In this document: in pieces, positions 31,131 to 41,148 of the stretch
How the letters are laid out: every line of letters begins with the position of its first letter
Position numbering within the stretch: the stretch's first letter is position 1
Source: Amborella trichopoda
Lineage: Eukaryota; Streptophyta; Magnoliopsida; Amborellales; Amborellaceae
Direction: 5' to 3'
NCBI RefSeq assembly: GCF_000471905.2
Contig: NW_006500103.1
Location: forward strand, 2,903,273-2,967,272
Length of the DNA stretch: 64,000 nucleotides
The notes under the pieces: model-generated
Told to the model about the DNA's origin: nothing
The model's input: the letters and a program-made list of their open reading frames with translations, nothing else
Database searches by the model: none
Translations under genes and position numbers: made by a program

Positions 31131-33404
31131 TCACCAAAAATCTCGACAAGAACAAGACCCATCTCTGAAATGGTGAAATCTCACGGAGTCTCGAACAATT
31201 ATATCTCTGCCAACTATCTTACAGATCAGCTTGATGGCACCATGGCAATCCCCACATATTCGTAGGTTCTTAAAAACCCTAACCGGTAAACCTGGTTCTC
31301 CCTTGAGCAATCCGAAAGCCACAGCCAACTTCTCACTATGCCAACCCAAGCTCTCTTCTCCCTCTTCTCTCTCTACATCTTGCAAGACAAACTCACTACT
31401 AGGCATGTAGCCATGAAGCTTCATCTTTTCATATAACTTGGCAAGAAAAGCATATATCTTCTCTTTTTCCTCGTGCTTTCTATCCCCTACTGTGAAACTG
31501 TGCACTCTGTTCTTGATCTCGACCCAACTTCTTCCTGGTGTTTTCAGAACCCCTTTCTCTCTCATCAGTCCCCTGATCCTTGACGCCTCAACCCACATAC
31601 CTGAAGCAGTAAAAATATTCGACAACAGAATGTAATTCCCTGGATTATTCTGTTCTATCTCGAATAAATTAGAAGCTGCAATTTGTCCCAATTCAACATT
31701 CTTATACACCCTACAAGCTCCAAGCAAAGCTCCCCAAGCTCCAGCACTAGGCTCAAAAGGCATGGTTTTTATAAGCTCGTAGGCCTCAACGAGCCGACCT
31801 GATCGACTTAATATATCCACCATGCATGCATAATGCTCACGATCAGGATTGATCCCATGGCATGGACCCATGTCCCGAAACAAGGCACAACCCTCTGAAA
31901 CCAGGCCTCCATGGCTGCAAGCTGAAAGCACACCAGTGAACGTAACGTTGTTAGGCTTGAGACCCATATCCCTCATCTGGTTAAAGAGGGCCAATGCCTC
32001 CATGCCATGGCCATACATGGCATGCCCCATGATCATGCTATTCCATGCTACTGTGTCTTTCTCTCCCATCGATTCGAAAACCTTTTTGGAGGAAGATAAG
32101 CGCCCGCATTTGGCATACATGATGACTATGGCTGTTGCCACGGCCATTTCATGCACATGCCCATGCCTAAACCCGAACCCATGTATCTGTCTTCCTTGAC
32201 ATAAGCTCTCTAGGTTTGCACAAACTGGAAGTAGGCTTGTGACTGTGATTTTGTTAGGCTTAAAGCCTGTATTAGTCATATGAGCAAAAAATTCCATAGC
32301 TTTCTCATATTCACCATTCTGCGAACACCCAGCAATCATAGCATTCCATGAATCTAAATTCGGTTTTATCCCCGAAGCCTTCATTTCTCTGAAAAGCTCA
32401 AAAGCTTTTCCACTCACACCAGACCTAAAATAAGTTGTTAAAATTACATTCCATGAGACCACATCTCTCTCTTGAATCCGATCAAAAACTAAGCGAGCTC
32501 GAACTGAGTCTAAACAATTAGCATACACATCGACAAGCCCACTGCTCACATAAACATTGGCTTCCAAACCCATTCTCAAAACATAACCATGAAACTCTCT
32601 TCCAAGGTTCAACGCTTTCAAATCTGAGCAAGCTTTGAGAACCAAAGAAACAGTAACTGAATTTGGCTTAACCCCATTAATCTGCATCTCTCTAACAATC
32701 TCAAGAGCCTTTTTCGAGAGCCCACAGTGAAGATAGGCAGAAGCCATTGTGGTCCAAGAGATTACATCTCTCTCTTCTAGGCCCTTGAAAACCTCAGTCG
32801 CGCCCCAGACAAACCTGCATTTTCCATACATGTCTATTAAGACATTCCCCATGAGAAGATCTCTCTCTAACCCGAGCCTTTTCACATCGTTGTGGATCTC
32901 ATGTGCTAAATTGAGATCCTTCAAATAGGAGCATGCTCTAGCGATGGCCAAGAGAAAAAAGGTATTTGGTTCTAGCTTCTTTGCCTTTTTGAATTGATGA
33001 TAAAGCTCAGTGGCTTTTTTTGCGAGACCCCATTTGTTATAGCCAGAAATGAGAGAAGTCCATGACCGAATTCTTGGTTCATGAATTTCATCAAACAAGT
33101 TCTGGGCTTTGTGTAAATCACCTGCATTTGCATAAAGTTCCACTGATTTTTGGAGAGAGAGGGTTTTGGGGGAGCTTGATTTCACTAGAAAATGGAAATT
33201 TTCAGATTTTTTAAGAGACTTATCGCCATTATGAATCTGTGGGATGTTGAAATCTTGAGGATTGGAAGAGATGCTCCTTTGGCCTGAAATTCGTTGGGTT
33301 TTAAAGGTTTTTCTCAGTCGAATGTATCTTTCGGGAATTGAGTCAAAATGGCAAAGAAAATTGAGGGTGAATTTGGCTCTTGATCCATGGATTGCAAGGA
33401 TCAT
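31131..33404 (-). CDS. PLS-class PPR protein with DYW cytidine-deaminase domain (organelle RNA editing)
   Basis: Intronless, 757 residues. The frame extends upstream to 33467 but the first ATG is at 33404; MILAIHGSRAKFTLNFL is a likely mitochondrial or plastid presequence. Residues ~85-560 are P, L and S repeats in the usual triplets (for example LEPNTFFLLAIARACSYL; RDVISWTTMASAYLHCGL; VKPNSVTVSLVLKACSDL). E and E+ motifs follow, then a complete DYW domain: the HxE zinc-catalytic motif at H689-S-E691, C717-x2-C720-H721, and the C-terminal zinc ligands in HHFRDGSCSC. The last three residues are DFW, not DYW. Such proteins bind specific organelle transcripts through the repeats and deaminate a nearby cytidine to uridine. 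The target cannot be named from the sequence alone. Confidence 0.95.
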   Translation of the reverse strand: MILAIHGSRAKFTLNFLCHFDSIPERYIRLRKTFKTQRISGQRSISSNPQDFNIPQIHNGDKSLKKSENFHFLVKSSSPKTLSLQKSVELYANAGDLHKAQNLFDEIHEPRIRSWTSLISGYNKWGLAKKATELYHQFKKAKKLEPNTFFLLAIARACSYLKDLNLAHEIHNDVKRLGLERDLLMGNVLIDMYGKCRFVWGATEVFKGLEERDVISWTTMASAYLHCGLSKKALEIVREMQINGVKPNSVTVSLVLKACSDLKALNLGREFHGYVLRMGLEANVYVSSGLVDVYANCLDSVRARLVFDRIQERDVVSWNVILTTYFRSGVSGKAFELFREMKASGIKPNLDSWNAMIAGCSQNGEYEKAMEFFAHMTNTGFKPNKITVTSLLPVCANLESLCQGRQIHGFGFRHGHVHEMAVATAIVIMYAKCGRLSSSKKVFESMGEKDTVAWNSMIMGHAMYGHGMEALALFNQMRDMGLKPNNVTFTGVLSACSHGGLVSEGCALFRDMGPCHGINPDREHYACMVDILSRSGRLVEAYELIKTMPFEPSAGAWGALLGACRVYKNVELGQIAASNLFEIEQNNPGNYILLSNIFTASGMWVEASRIRGLMREKGVLKTPGRSWVEIKNRVHSFTVGDRKHEEKEKIYAFLAKLYEKMKLHGYMPSSEFVLQDVEREEGEESLGWHSEKLAVAFGLLKGEPGLPVRVFKNLRICGDCHGAIKLICKIVGRDIIVRDSVRFHHFRDGSCSCRDFW

Positions 33405-33675
33405 GAATAGAGATGGCTTCCTTTTTTGAGGGGTTTTGAGGTGCAAAGTTGCAGTAGATTTCGCCAATATTTCGTTTTGTAGGGTTTGCCAAGGGGATAA
33501 AAGTTTCAGCGAGTACCGAGTAAATTTCGCTTTGGCGATAAGAAGGATTTGGGGATCAATTTAATAGCATCCATTTGATCATCCTCTTCTACGTAGCGCC
33601 TTCATTCCTTGCGCTAGTTACCTCAATTCTGCTTCACAGTAACAATGCCAACAAGTCCAGAAATAGGGGATGCAA
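33405..33675. other. 5' flank of the PPR-DYW gene
   Basis: A short presumptive promoter/leader region on the reverse strand; no clear TATA box or other motif. Confidence 0.4.
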
Positions 33676-33853
33676 CAGGTGGGGTCCGGCTGGACCCGGA
33701 CCCCGACCCAGACCCATATCCGAATAGTATTCGAGTTCAGGTTTTAGACTTGGACCCGACCCATTGGATCCAAAAGTTCGACCCATACCCGTACCCGGTA
33801 CGTCCTAGGTCTATCTCGTTAGGTCCCGGGTGAAATCGGGTCTATTGCCACCA
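33676..33853. mobile_element. GGGGTGGCAA-type element (GACCC-rich)
   Basis: Starts GCAACAGGTGGGGTCCGGC and ends GGGTCTATTGCCACC, with an interior of GACCCGGACCCC/GGATCC/GACCC words. It is closely related in composition to 20312-20493. Confidence 0.55.
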
Positions 33854-34514
33854 AGCTCATATACCCATACTGTTGCCAACGAAGTCCCAAGGCCCATGCT
33901 CCAAGTGAGAACGGGAATCCGGATCAGAACATGAGTTTATAGAAAAGTAACAAAATTTGCACCATGAAAAAAAATATTGGAAAAAGGACCAATTCCACAA
34001 GGCCCATGCCCCAAGTGAGCTCCAAAATCTACTAAGAAATAGGAACATTTTCAATGTGGCAAACACATTTTTCTATTTTTGAACAGTGACTTAAATCTCA
34101 TTTCCTAAAACTTAAGATCCTAAAAATTCTCAACTTATTAAGGTGCCACGTGTAGAGCGAAATTTTTGATCTAGACCAATTCACATCACCCCATTGCTTT
34201 AGCTTCTCACAATATTCTATTCTCTCTGAACAGCGGGAGTTCCATGGACGTGACTGTAAGGATCTGGAGCTCTTTTGCCATGGAGGTGAGGATTGGACGG
34301 TGGGATTAAACTCTTTCCACGACGGAGCGAATCCCCACCATCCGTGGCATGCTCCTCTTTTTTTTGATGAAGCAAATTCCAGGGTCTTTTGGCACCATTT
34401 TGGGATTCTCTCTACGCCTAGGCCAAACAGTGTCCTCGGGAGCTGCACTTATGATCATGTCTAGGGGTGTTGATTTTTATGACTACACAGCTTTTTGGTA
34501 ATCTCCCTCTCTCT
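33854..34514. other. Intergenic, no gene accepted
   Basis: 34140-34450 has balanced composition and an open reverse-strand frame of ~116 codons without homology to any family I know. GTGCCACGTGTAG at 34142-34154 contains a CACGTG word. I do not call a gene. Confidence 0.4.
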
Positions 34515-34850
34515 CATGCTTAGGATTGGGAATGGGCCGGGCTTGGGTCTCTTGCTCAGGGTTAGGAATAGGCCGGGCTTGGGCTGCTCCAGCCCTGGCT
34601 TTGGCTTGGCTCTTATCCCTATAGGATCAACCAAAGCTTGGCCCGACTTGGGCCTAAATGGAACAAAGAAATAAAAAACAAAGAGAAAAATTAAGGAGGA
34701 TAGTTCCTTGCTGAATCAAGCCAGCCCTGTCGAGACCCTGGCCAAAGCCGGGCCTTGACCTGGCCCGAGGCCACATTTTGTTGCCAGACCTTAGTTTTAT
34801 AAGGCCCGACCAACTGAACCAGTCTGGGCCACCCAGCTCATTGCCATCTC
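34515..34850. mobile_element. GGCCC-rich GGGGTGGCAA-type element
   Basis: Words GGGCCGGGCTTGGG, GCTTGGCCCGAC and AGGCCCGACC recur in both orientations. It ends near CCCAGCTCATTGCCATC. It resembles 6480-6724 and 37520-37728. Confidence 0.5.
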
Positions 34851-34969
34851 CTGGTTCTTTCTACGAGCCTTCTTTATGGAGTACAATCTAGTAATGCTCT
34901 TTCAATTGAGCCTGCACGTTCCAAAGCTGATAATGTAATTTATTTCCGAAATCCTCACCAGCGCATATA

Positions 34970-35262
34970 CTATGCTCCTGCATAAGCATATTGTGCACCT
35001 ACTCCCTCGCTCAAAACACTTCTTTAGGTGGCATATTTTTGGTTCTTTTTTTTTTTTAACCACATAAGGATTATTAGATGATTATTTTTGTTAAAAAAAA
35101 AAAATTTGAGTTTTGAGTTTTGTGACACCTAGATCTAGCTATTCAAAAATTGGATGGTTTCTATTCAATATTGAAACATAAGCTTTTTTTAGTACATAAT
35201 GATTTTATTTTTGAAATTTATTTTCCCTAACATATGTTTTTGCCTGAGTTAACAGATATTAT
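34970..35262. mobile_element. CTATGCTCC-type element, copy 1
   Basis: Begins TATACTATGCTCCTGCATAAG and shares with 35486-35720 a stretch CTCCCTCGCTCAAAACAC, then TTTGAGTTTTGAGTTTTG, ACACCTAGATCTAGCT, TTCAAAAATT and CATTCAATATTG-like words. No coding. Confidence 0.6.
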
Positions 35263-35444
35263 ACTCCTTAGGGAGTAGGAAGTCTTTTATGCTCTCTTGT
35301 TAATACCCGAGTAAGCAGATACTATACTCCTTAGGGAATAGGAAGTCTTTTATGCTCTCTTATTAATACCCCTTAGGGAGTAGAAAGTCTTTTATTAAGA
35401 CCCCTTAGGGAGTAGGAAGTCTTTTATGCTCTCTTATTAGTGTC
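35263..35444. repeat. Four tandem copies of a CCTTAGGGAGTAGGAAGTC unit
   Basis: CTCCTTAGGGAGTAGGAAGT followed by CTTTTATGCTCTCTT(A/G)TTA starts at about 35263, 35327, 35368 and 35400. Spacing varies because two copies are shortened. CCTTAGGGAG and CTATACTCC/GGAGTA words are partly palindromic. Confidence 0.8.
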
Positions 35445-35483
35445 TCTTAGTTGGTGTAGTAAGATATTGGATGCATTTCCTAT

Positions 35484-35890
35484 GGGGCATGTATACTATG
35501 ATCCAGCGGGAGTATACTATGCATTTACTCTCTCCCTCAAACACCTATTTAGGAATATTTTTTTAGTCTGAAATTTGGGGATCCATATAAGAATTACTCT
35601 ATAATTATTTTCAAAGGGAAAATTTTGAATTTTGAGTTTTGCGACACTTAGATCTAGCTTTTCAAAAATTAGACACTCTCATTCAATATTGGGGCACTAG
35701 TTTTTTCTGGTATATGGAGAATTTATTTGGGAAATATTGTAAATTGGAATTAGTTTATGGGTTACAGAAATTGAAATTTGAGATCTAAAAAGTACACCTA
35801 GTACGTGTTTTGCCTTGAGGAGTAAATGGATAGTATAATCCTGCAGGGGTAGGAAGTTTTTTTGGTTTTCTATAAGGCCTTGGTTATATG
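35484..35890. mobile_element. CTATGCTCC-type element, copy 2
   Basis: Starts GTATACTATGATCCAGCGGG and repeats the interior of copy 1 (CTCCCTCAAACACCTATTTAGG, TTTTGAGTTTTGCGACAC, TTAGATCTAGCTTTTCAAAA). The right part is unresolved. Confidence 0.55.
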
Positions 35891-35899
35891 AAAACGAAT

Positions 35900-36420
35900 C
35901 CTCTTTTGGAAACCACCTTACACATCGGAAATCTCCACCGTGCCTCTAAAATCAATTTCCAACATTGACTATGAAATTTGAAAATGATACAGAAGTTGTA
36001 AATCCATGAGCATTTATTTTTATGGCGAAATGGATGGTTTAGATAAGTATTATAATATTATATATATATATATATATTGAATATTCACCTATTTTTTATC
36101 GACACATGTATAAAATTTCAAATAAGTTGGATTTGTAAAAAAAAAAATTAAAATTCAAACACTATCAGGCATTCGTGATCGTTAGATCGGTCTAGATTTA
36201 ATCTAGGCCATTGGGCTCATTCTTTCTTGTGAGCCCATTGCCTCACAGAAGCATTTTCCACACACACATATATATATTATCATAATGGTCAAGGCCATCA
36301 TGATCGATTTGAAGGTTCTTTGATGCCAAAAATGTAATTTTTGGTGAGTTTTCGAGATGAGGCTTTTTTTTATTATAATAACATTATAGCCATATCCAAA
36401 CATTTTCCTAAGTTAGTTCT
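35900..36420. mobile_element. MITE family A, diverged long copy
   Basis: Family words: TCTAAAATCAATTTCCAACA, AATCCATGAGCATTTATTTTTATGG, ATGATCGATTTGAAGGTTCTTTGATGCC, and TGAGTTTTCGAGATGAGGC. It carries an (AT)n expansion at 36059-36078. Closest to 43010-43415. Confidence 0.6.
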
Positions 36421-37519
36421 TCCTAGGAGTAGTATCTACCAAACGCCTCTCATATCAAGTCAAAATACATTTGTCACTGCATAACAGGTTTTTTGGACTA
36501 TACTTTCTAGGCATGGTGTCCCCCGTACTTGTTAAATCCCACAACTCACCTAATTATTATTTATCTATGCAGCCACCCCCAAATAGCTTTGCGGTGAACG
36601 TAAATACCCCATGTATAAGCAACCCATGTTTTTTTTCATCCTTTTACTTTTCTCTCAAGGCTTTGTAATTTTATGGCAATTTCTCTCTCTAAAAAAGTTA
36701 AGATAGTTTCTCTCTACAAACTTAAAATTTGATAAAGTTTTACTCTGTAAAAATTTTGAGATGGTTTCTTCCTCTAAAATTTTAAATTTTAAGTTTTTAG
36801 AGAGAATCGTGGGTTTATACACTGAAGGTATTTTTATCCAAAAAAGTAGTTTTTTTTTTTTCCTTGAGGGATGACTACAAAAATAAATAGTAATTTGGTT
36901 AGTTTTTTTATTTAAATGGTGGGCTATGCCTAGAAAGTATGGGCAAGGGGGTTATGCATAATTTTCCGGTATACATATTTTCCCACCAAGTTTGAAGAGC
37001 TCTTAAATCACTTATTCACCGAAATTCCCGAAGTAAACTAACACGATGGACATACGACTCATAATGCCCATCGAGAAAATTACACGGCCCGGTGTTATCT
37101 ATAAAAAAAACAAGGGGCCAGGGTTGCCACTAACCATATCATTAAAGAAAAATGTACAAAGAGACCATGTACTTATTGTATAAAGAGATCACACTCACTC
37201 TTGTCTTTTGGATTGTCAATTGGGTGGTTGTAAAACTGCTATTAAAAAGACTCAAAGTTAAAAAAAAAATTTTCGAACTTTATGACAAGCCCAAACCATC
37301 CCATTCAACATCTAATAAGTTGGAGTGCTTGTAACGTTCTTATAGTAAAGATAAAAGGTCTCATTGTATGTGATCCCTATGATTAATTAGAATGTATGTT
37401 TCCCTTTCCCGATCTTTATCTAACCCATTTTTGGGCTTGTATTCACGTAATTTACCATGATGAAAGAGGCCGATTATATTCATGAGAGAGAGAAGGGGTT
37501 TAGAGGAGAGAGGCACAGG
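36421..37519. other. Intergenic, no gene recognised
   Basis: I looked here for the missing first exon of the CASP-like gene and did not find one. AT-rich, with repeated TTTCTCTCTCTAAAA words at 36680-36800. Confidence 0.45.
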
Positions 37520-37728
37520 GGCTAGTAATGGGCCAAGTGGCCCTGTTCTAAAAGAGTAGGGCTCGAGCCATGAAATACAGACCGAGGGTCAGGCTAGGGC
37601 CATTGCTAGCCTGATTTTCCCTGGCCATCCCTTATAGGGTCATAACCGGGCCTGAGCCAGCCCCATGAAGACAAGGGCTGGTACAGAGCCAAGGCTAGCC
37701 CGGTCAGGTCGGCTATTGCCACCCTTGG
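37520..37728. mobile_element. GGCCC-rich GGGGTGGCAA-type element
   Basis: Starts CTAGTAATGGGCCAAGTGGCCC and ends TCGGCTATTGCCACCCTTGGG, roughly inverted ends. The interior is GGGCC/GGCCA words in both orientations. Confidence 0.55.
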
Positions 37729-37856
37729 GCTTGGGGCTTTCTGGGTACTTCCAATTTTTTGTGCATGTTTTAATACTTCCATGGCAATAAAGAGAGAGAG
37801 AGAGAGAGCTCTTTCCTGGCCAAATATTTATTTAAAAATCATTTGTGAATTGACAG

Positions 37857-39033
37857 CTACGTGATAATGGTCATGAGCCTGATGATCCCATGGAGCTCGG
37901 TAGCAGCCGTTATCGATGCTTTCTTCGCCTTCACCCATCATGCAATCATCTATCCCAGTTACCTAATGTTTGTTGTCGGTGTAGACTGGGTACGTATATA
38001 TTTTCCTTTTTCTAAACTCACTACGAATTTCAATCAAAACTAGACTAGCAATCTTTCGTTTCTTATTCAACATCTCAAAATAAGCTGACAATAATGTCTT
38101 ACTTCAATTACAACCTCTAAAAAATTGTTGAAGCTTGTATCTAACTTTATTGTTGGCTCACTTCTAATAGTCTAGTCATAATCACTTCTAATGGTTCAAT
38201 CAGTATTGCATGATTGTTTGTCATATAAATTATATATTTGTAAAGATGATATATAATATTTCGGGAAACGTTTTTATACTTCCCCTCCAGCATAGAATAT
38301 CTATGCTCCTCCTACCATCCAGCCATCCAATTTTGATCAAGAGAGCCACTCACCGTTTTATCTTAGATCAGACGTCTCAAAATATTTTATTTTTAGTTTT
38401 TTTTATACAAATTGTATGAATATAAAATTTGGTACGTGCCATCTTCTCATTGGGGCACACTTATAAAAAATATTAAAAATAAATTTTTATAAAATATAAT
38501 AACCAAAATACCCCTTAAAAATTTCAAGGGTATTTTGGTTATTTTATTTTATTGAAAATATTTTTTTACATTTTTTGCTAGTGCAAGATTAATATAGGAT
38601 TGTACATACAAAATTTTGTGTCAAAATAGTTTATAAAAAAATAATTAAAAATAAAATAATGTAGAGACGTGACATTGTGATTGGGGCAATCTTAGCCCTC
38701 CATTCAGAATGGATGGTAGGATAAGGGGAAGTATATAAGTTTTATATTGTGGGGGAAGCATAGAAAGCTGGCCCTAATATTTCCCCTATTAAATTAGGGA
38801 AGACATAGCATAATTGTTTTGTGTTGTTATTTTTGCAGCTTTTATCTGTGTTATCTCTCTCGGCGGCCTGTTCCATGGCTGGGGTGACACAGGCCTTAGT
38901 GGTTGATCATGGTTGTACCCCAAAATATTGTGCTCGATATCAGATCTCATGTTCCCTAACTTTTGCAGCTTGGGTTTTCATTGCTATCTCATCTCTTGTT
39001 AACTTCTGGGTCTTGGGGTCCTCTATGAACTGA
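37857..39033 (+). CDS. CASP-like protein family 5 (CASPL5), exons 2 and 3 only
   Basis: Exon 2 is 37857-37989 (acceptor GACAG, donor GTACGT) and exon 3 is 38839-39033 (acceptor TTTGCAG), joined in phase 0 over an 849-base intron. Exon 2 begins with the third base of a codon, as in CASPL5 genes where it completes the Cys of the CYL motif. The product resembles CASPL5 from the second transmembrane helix on: YVIMVMSLMIPWSSVAAVID, LMFVVGVDW, LLSVLSLSAACSMAGVT, then CARYQISCSLTFAAWVFIAISSLVNFW. About 108 residues are present of the usual ~150-180. Exon 1 (first helix, GSxGTxSG motif) was not found upstream. Family proteins are four-helix membrane scaffolds related to Casparian-strip proteins. It may be a long-intron gene, a truncated copy or a pseudogene. 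Confidence 0.7.
38270..38770. mobile_element. MITE family B inside the CASPL5 intron
   Basis: The left end has TATACTTCCCCTCC and CCTACCATCC; the right end has GGATGGTAGGATAAGGGGAAGTATA, its inverted copy. The interior shares TTATACAAATTGTATGAATAT, GTGCCATCTTCTCATTGGGG and AAGGGTATTTTGGTTATTTTA with 48500-48840. Confidence 0.75.
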
Positions 39034-39181
39034 TTTTGAACCTGATTGATGTGTTAGATTAAGTTAGATGTGGCCTTAGTGTTAGTTACTAAAACACTGA
39101 AAGTTTCATATGTAGCTGTACATTTTTATAGATATATGTATTGTCGACTATGGTTCATGGAAATTTAAGTATGTGAACGTT
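39034..39181. other. 3' flank of the CASPL5 gene
   Basis: Short AT-rich flank, no separate feature. Confidence 0.5.
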
Positions 39182-39300
39182 GACCTGCCTTGGCCTAGAA
39201 ATTTGCTAATGATCTTATTGCTTTCTCGAGAGCCATGTATGATTCCTGTAAAGTATTTAATTTCAAATATCAAAATTGAAATTCTCAAAAACAGTGGACA
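39182..39300 (-). pseudogene. Fragment of PSB27-H2 exon 4 and intron 3
   Basis: The segment matches 22373-22490 over ~115 bases with a few mismatches: GACCTGCCTTGG, AGAAATTTGC(T/C)AATGATCT, ATTGCTTTCTC-AGAGCCA, TGTATGATTCCTGTA, then intron words (TTTCAAATATCAAA, GAAATTCTCAAAAAC). Read on the reverse strand it gives ESYMALEKAIRSLANF and then a stop where the gene has Tyr. Intron sequence is included, so the copy arose from DNA, not from a spliced transcript. It lies in the same orientation as the parent, ~16.8 kb away. Confidence 0.85.
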
Positions 39301-40612
39301 AGTTTTGGACAACTTAGGCAGTTTCTGGTTCTGAACCATCCAAATTGAGCACACGCCAAGTCCTAGCCAACTTGGATATTGACAAGTATTATAGAATGAA
39401 TAATCAACTTCTTAACTTTAGGCCTAATTTATGTCGTGCTTCAGGGCTAGCGGCTAAAGACCCTTGATGCGAGGCCTTAGGGAAGTTGGTATACAGGGAT
39501 GACTTAGGCTAACGCATACAACGGCTTGGTTGGCTAGACTATAGATAGCTTGACCTGAAGGGACATGGATACATATCATATGCAAGAGCTGGCCTATCTG
39601 TATACCTAGTTGACCAATTGTATAGACTACAATGGTTATAAGTGGGTTTGAATCATGTAACTACCCCTGGACTTATGTAATAGCCATAAGAAAGAGTAAG
39701 TACCCATGCAATGGGTGAGCGGGCCTTAGTAGCCATTGTAACTGGCCAGGCAGTTGTGAATTGGCATGCACGAGTTTTTATACCCATCGAGTCGCCAAAC
39801 CAGGATTTCTAACTCCCCTGCTCCCACCCATGTGGGCATGCAATGAAGCCATGGGGATGGGCTACTATAATTGTTGGACTAGGATGGGCAGCTGGGGAAT
39901 TTGTTACAAACTTTAATAGCCATGGGGATGGGCTAGTTCGAGAAACTTTCTTTTGAAGTTTGAGGTTGGTCAATGAAATAAATGCAACCATCTGATTTCA
40001 TATCTAATGGTCAATGTTAATTGTGACCACCATGTACAAAAGATAAATAATCTCGTTGTATACTTTTCTTTTTAGAAGTTGCCCATAGATTTCTAATGCT
40101 GGAAACAAGTTTTAATGCCTTGGCACACACAAGAAACCATAAATGTGCGTCTATGTTATAGGCGGTCAAATAAATACCAATACAAGTCACCGTTTGGGAA
40201 TGAGGGTGGGGTATGGGTGGTTAGGAGGGCGGATCCCCTAGGTACTTGATGTTTGTGAAAATATGGTGTGTTCTTTTGCACATGTCTATAGACAGTGTAA
40301 CATGGAGGCCAACCAACTAGCTAAATCTAGGATGAGTACAACAGAATTAGTGGTTGTGTAAGATTTGTGTTTTAATTTTATTGAGTAGGTTTTTTGTTAT
40401 TATTTTGTTGTTTGGCCTTTGATGTCCGCTGAATATTGTAACTCGATTGAACGAATTGAAATAAAGTGTTAACTTTCTTTAAGAAAAAGAGGGGATGGAT
40501 CCTCAACATAACTTCTGGCTCATGTCAAAATAAAAAGAAAAAATAAAATAAAATACAAGTCACCCTCTATTAATGAGCAATATATTTGTCAACTTTTAAT
40601 CGCAACATATTT
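39301..40612. other. Intergenic, no gene recognised
   Basis: 39930-40080 shares words with 5640-5700 (GTACAAAAGATAAATAATCTC, TTGTATACTTTTCTT) and with 25738 (TTTCTTTTGAAGTT), so a decayed repeat family is present. No coding-like frame. Confidence 0.45.
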
Positions 40613-41010
40613 ATTTATGAAAAAAGTTTATATAAGGTTGCAACCTTAAAATGTAGAATTAAAGATGCACATCAAAAATCCATAGGAAAATGTTGTTCGA
40701 ATGCTGAAAAACCCTTTAATTGATCATATCGACATAGAGATGTATAAATATGGAAAAAATAAATATTTTGAGTATTAGAAATAGTTCATCTTGCAACACA
40801 GTAACTAAACCGTCCAAATTCAACATTTTCATATATTTATAGGCTGACATGAATTTAACCATTTTTGGAATTTAAAATTTATAATTAGATGTAAAAATTG
40901 ATTTCCATATAATCCTAATATTTTTTTTATACCAAAATTACAAGAAGATAAAATTTGCAGGTGCGTCTTAATTAGATTGTTTAAGGTTGCAACCTTATAA
41001 AAACCACACC
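40613..41010. mobile_element. MITE family A, reference copy with clear inverted ends
   Basis: The left end is GTTTATATAAGGTTGCAACC and the right end is TAAGGTTGCAACCTTATAAA, inverted copies. Each end contains the 14-base perfect palindrome AAGGTTGCAACCTT. The interior is ~350 bases of AT-rich sequence without coding capacity. I could not confirm a target-site duplication. Confidence 0.8.
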
Positions 41011-41148
41011 CGTTATTTATATCATTAGTGCAAAACAGACATAAGAGACCTCATGCATGATCCAACAACTTTTTCACCAAGACACTAACAACTAAACATT
41101 AGTACTTTGGCACACAACTGAAACACTCAAAACAAGTTAGGGAAACAC

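Noticed and set aside
34098..34448. 116-codon reverse-strand frame
   Set aside because: No recognisable domain, no splice partners and no promoter; likely a chance frame.
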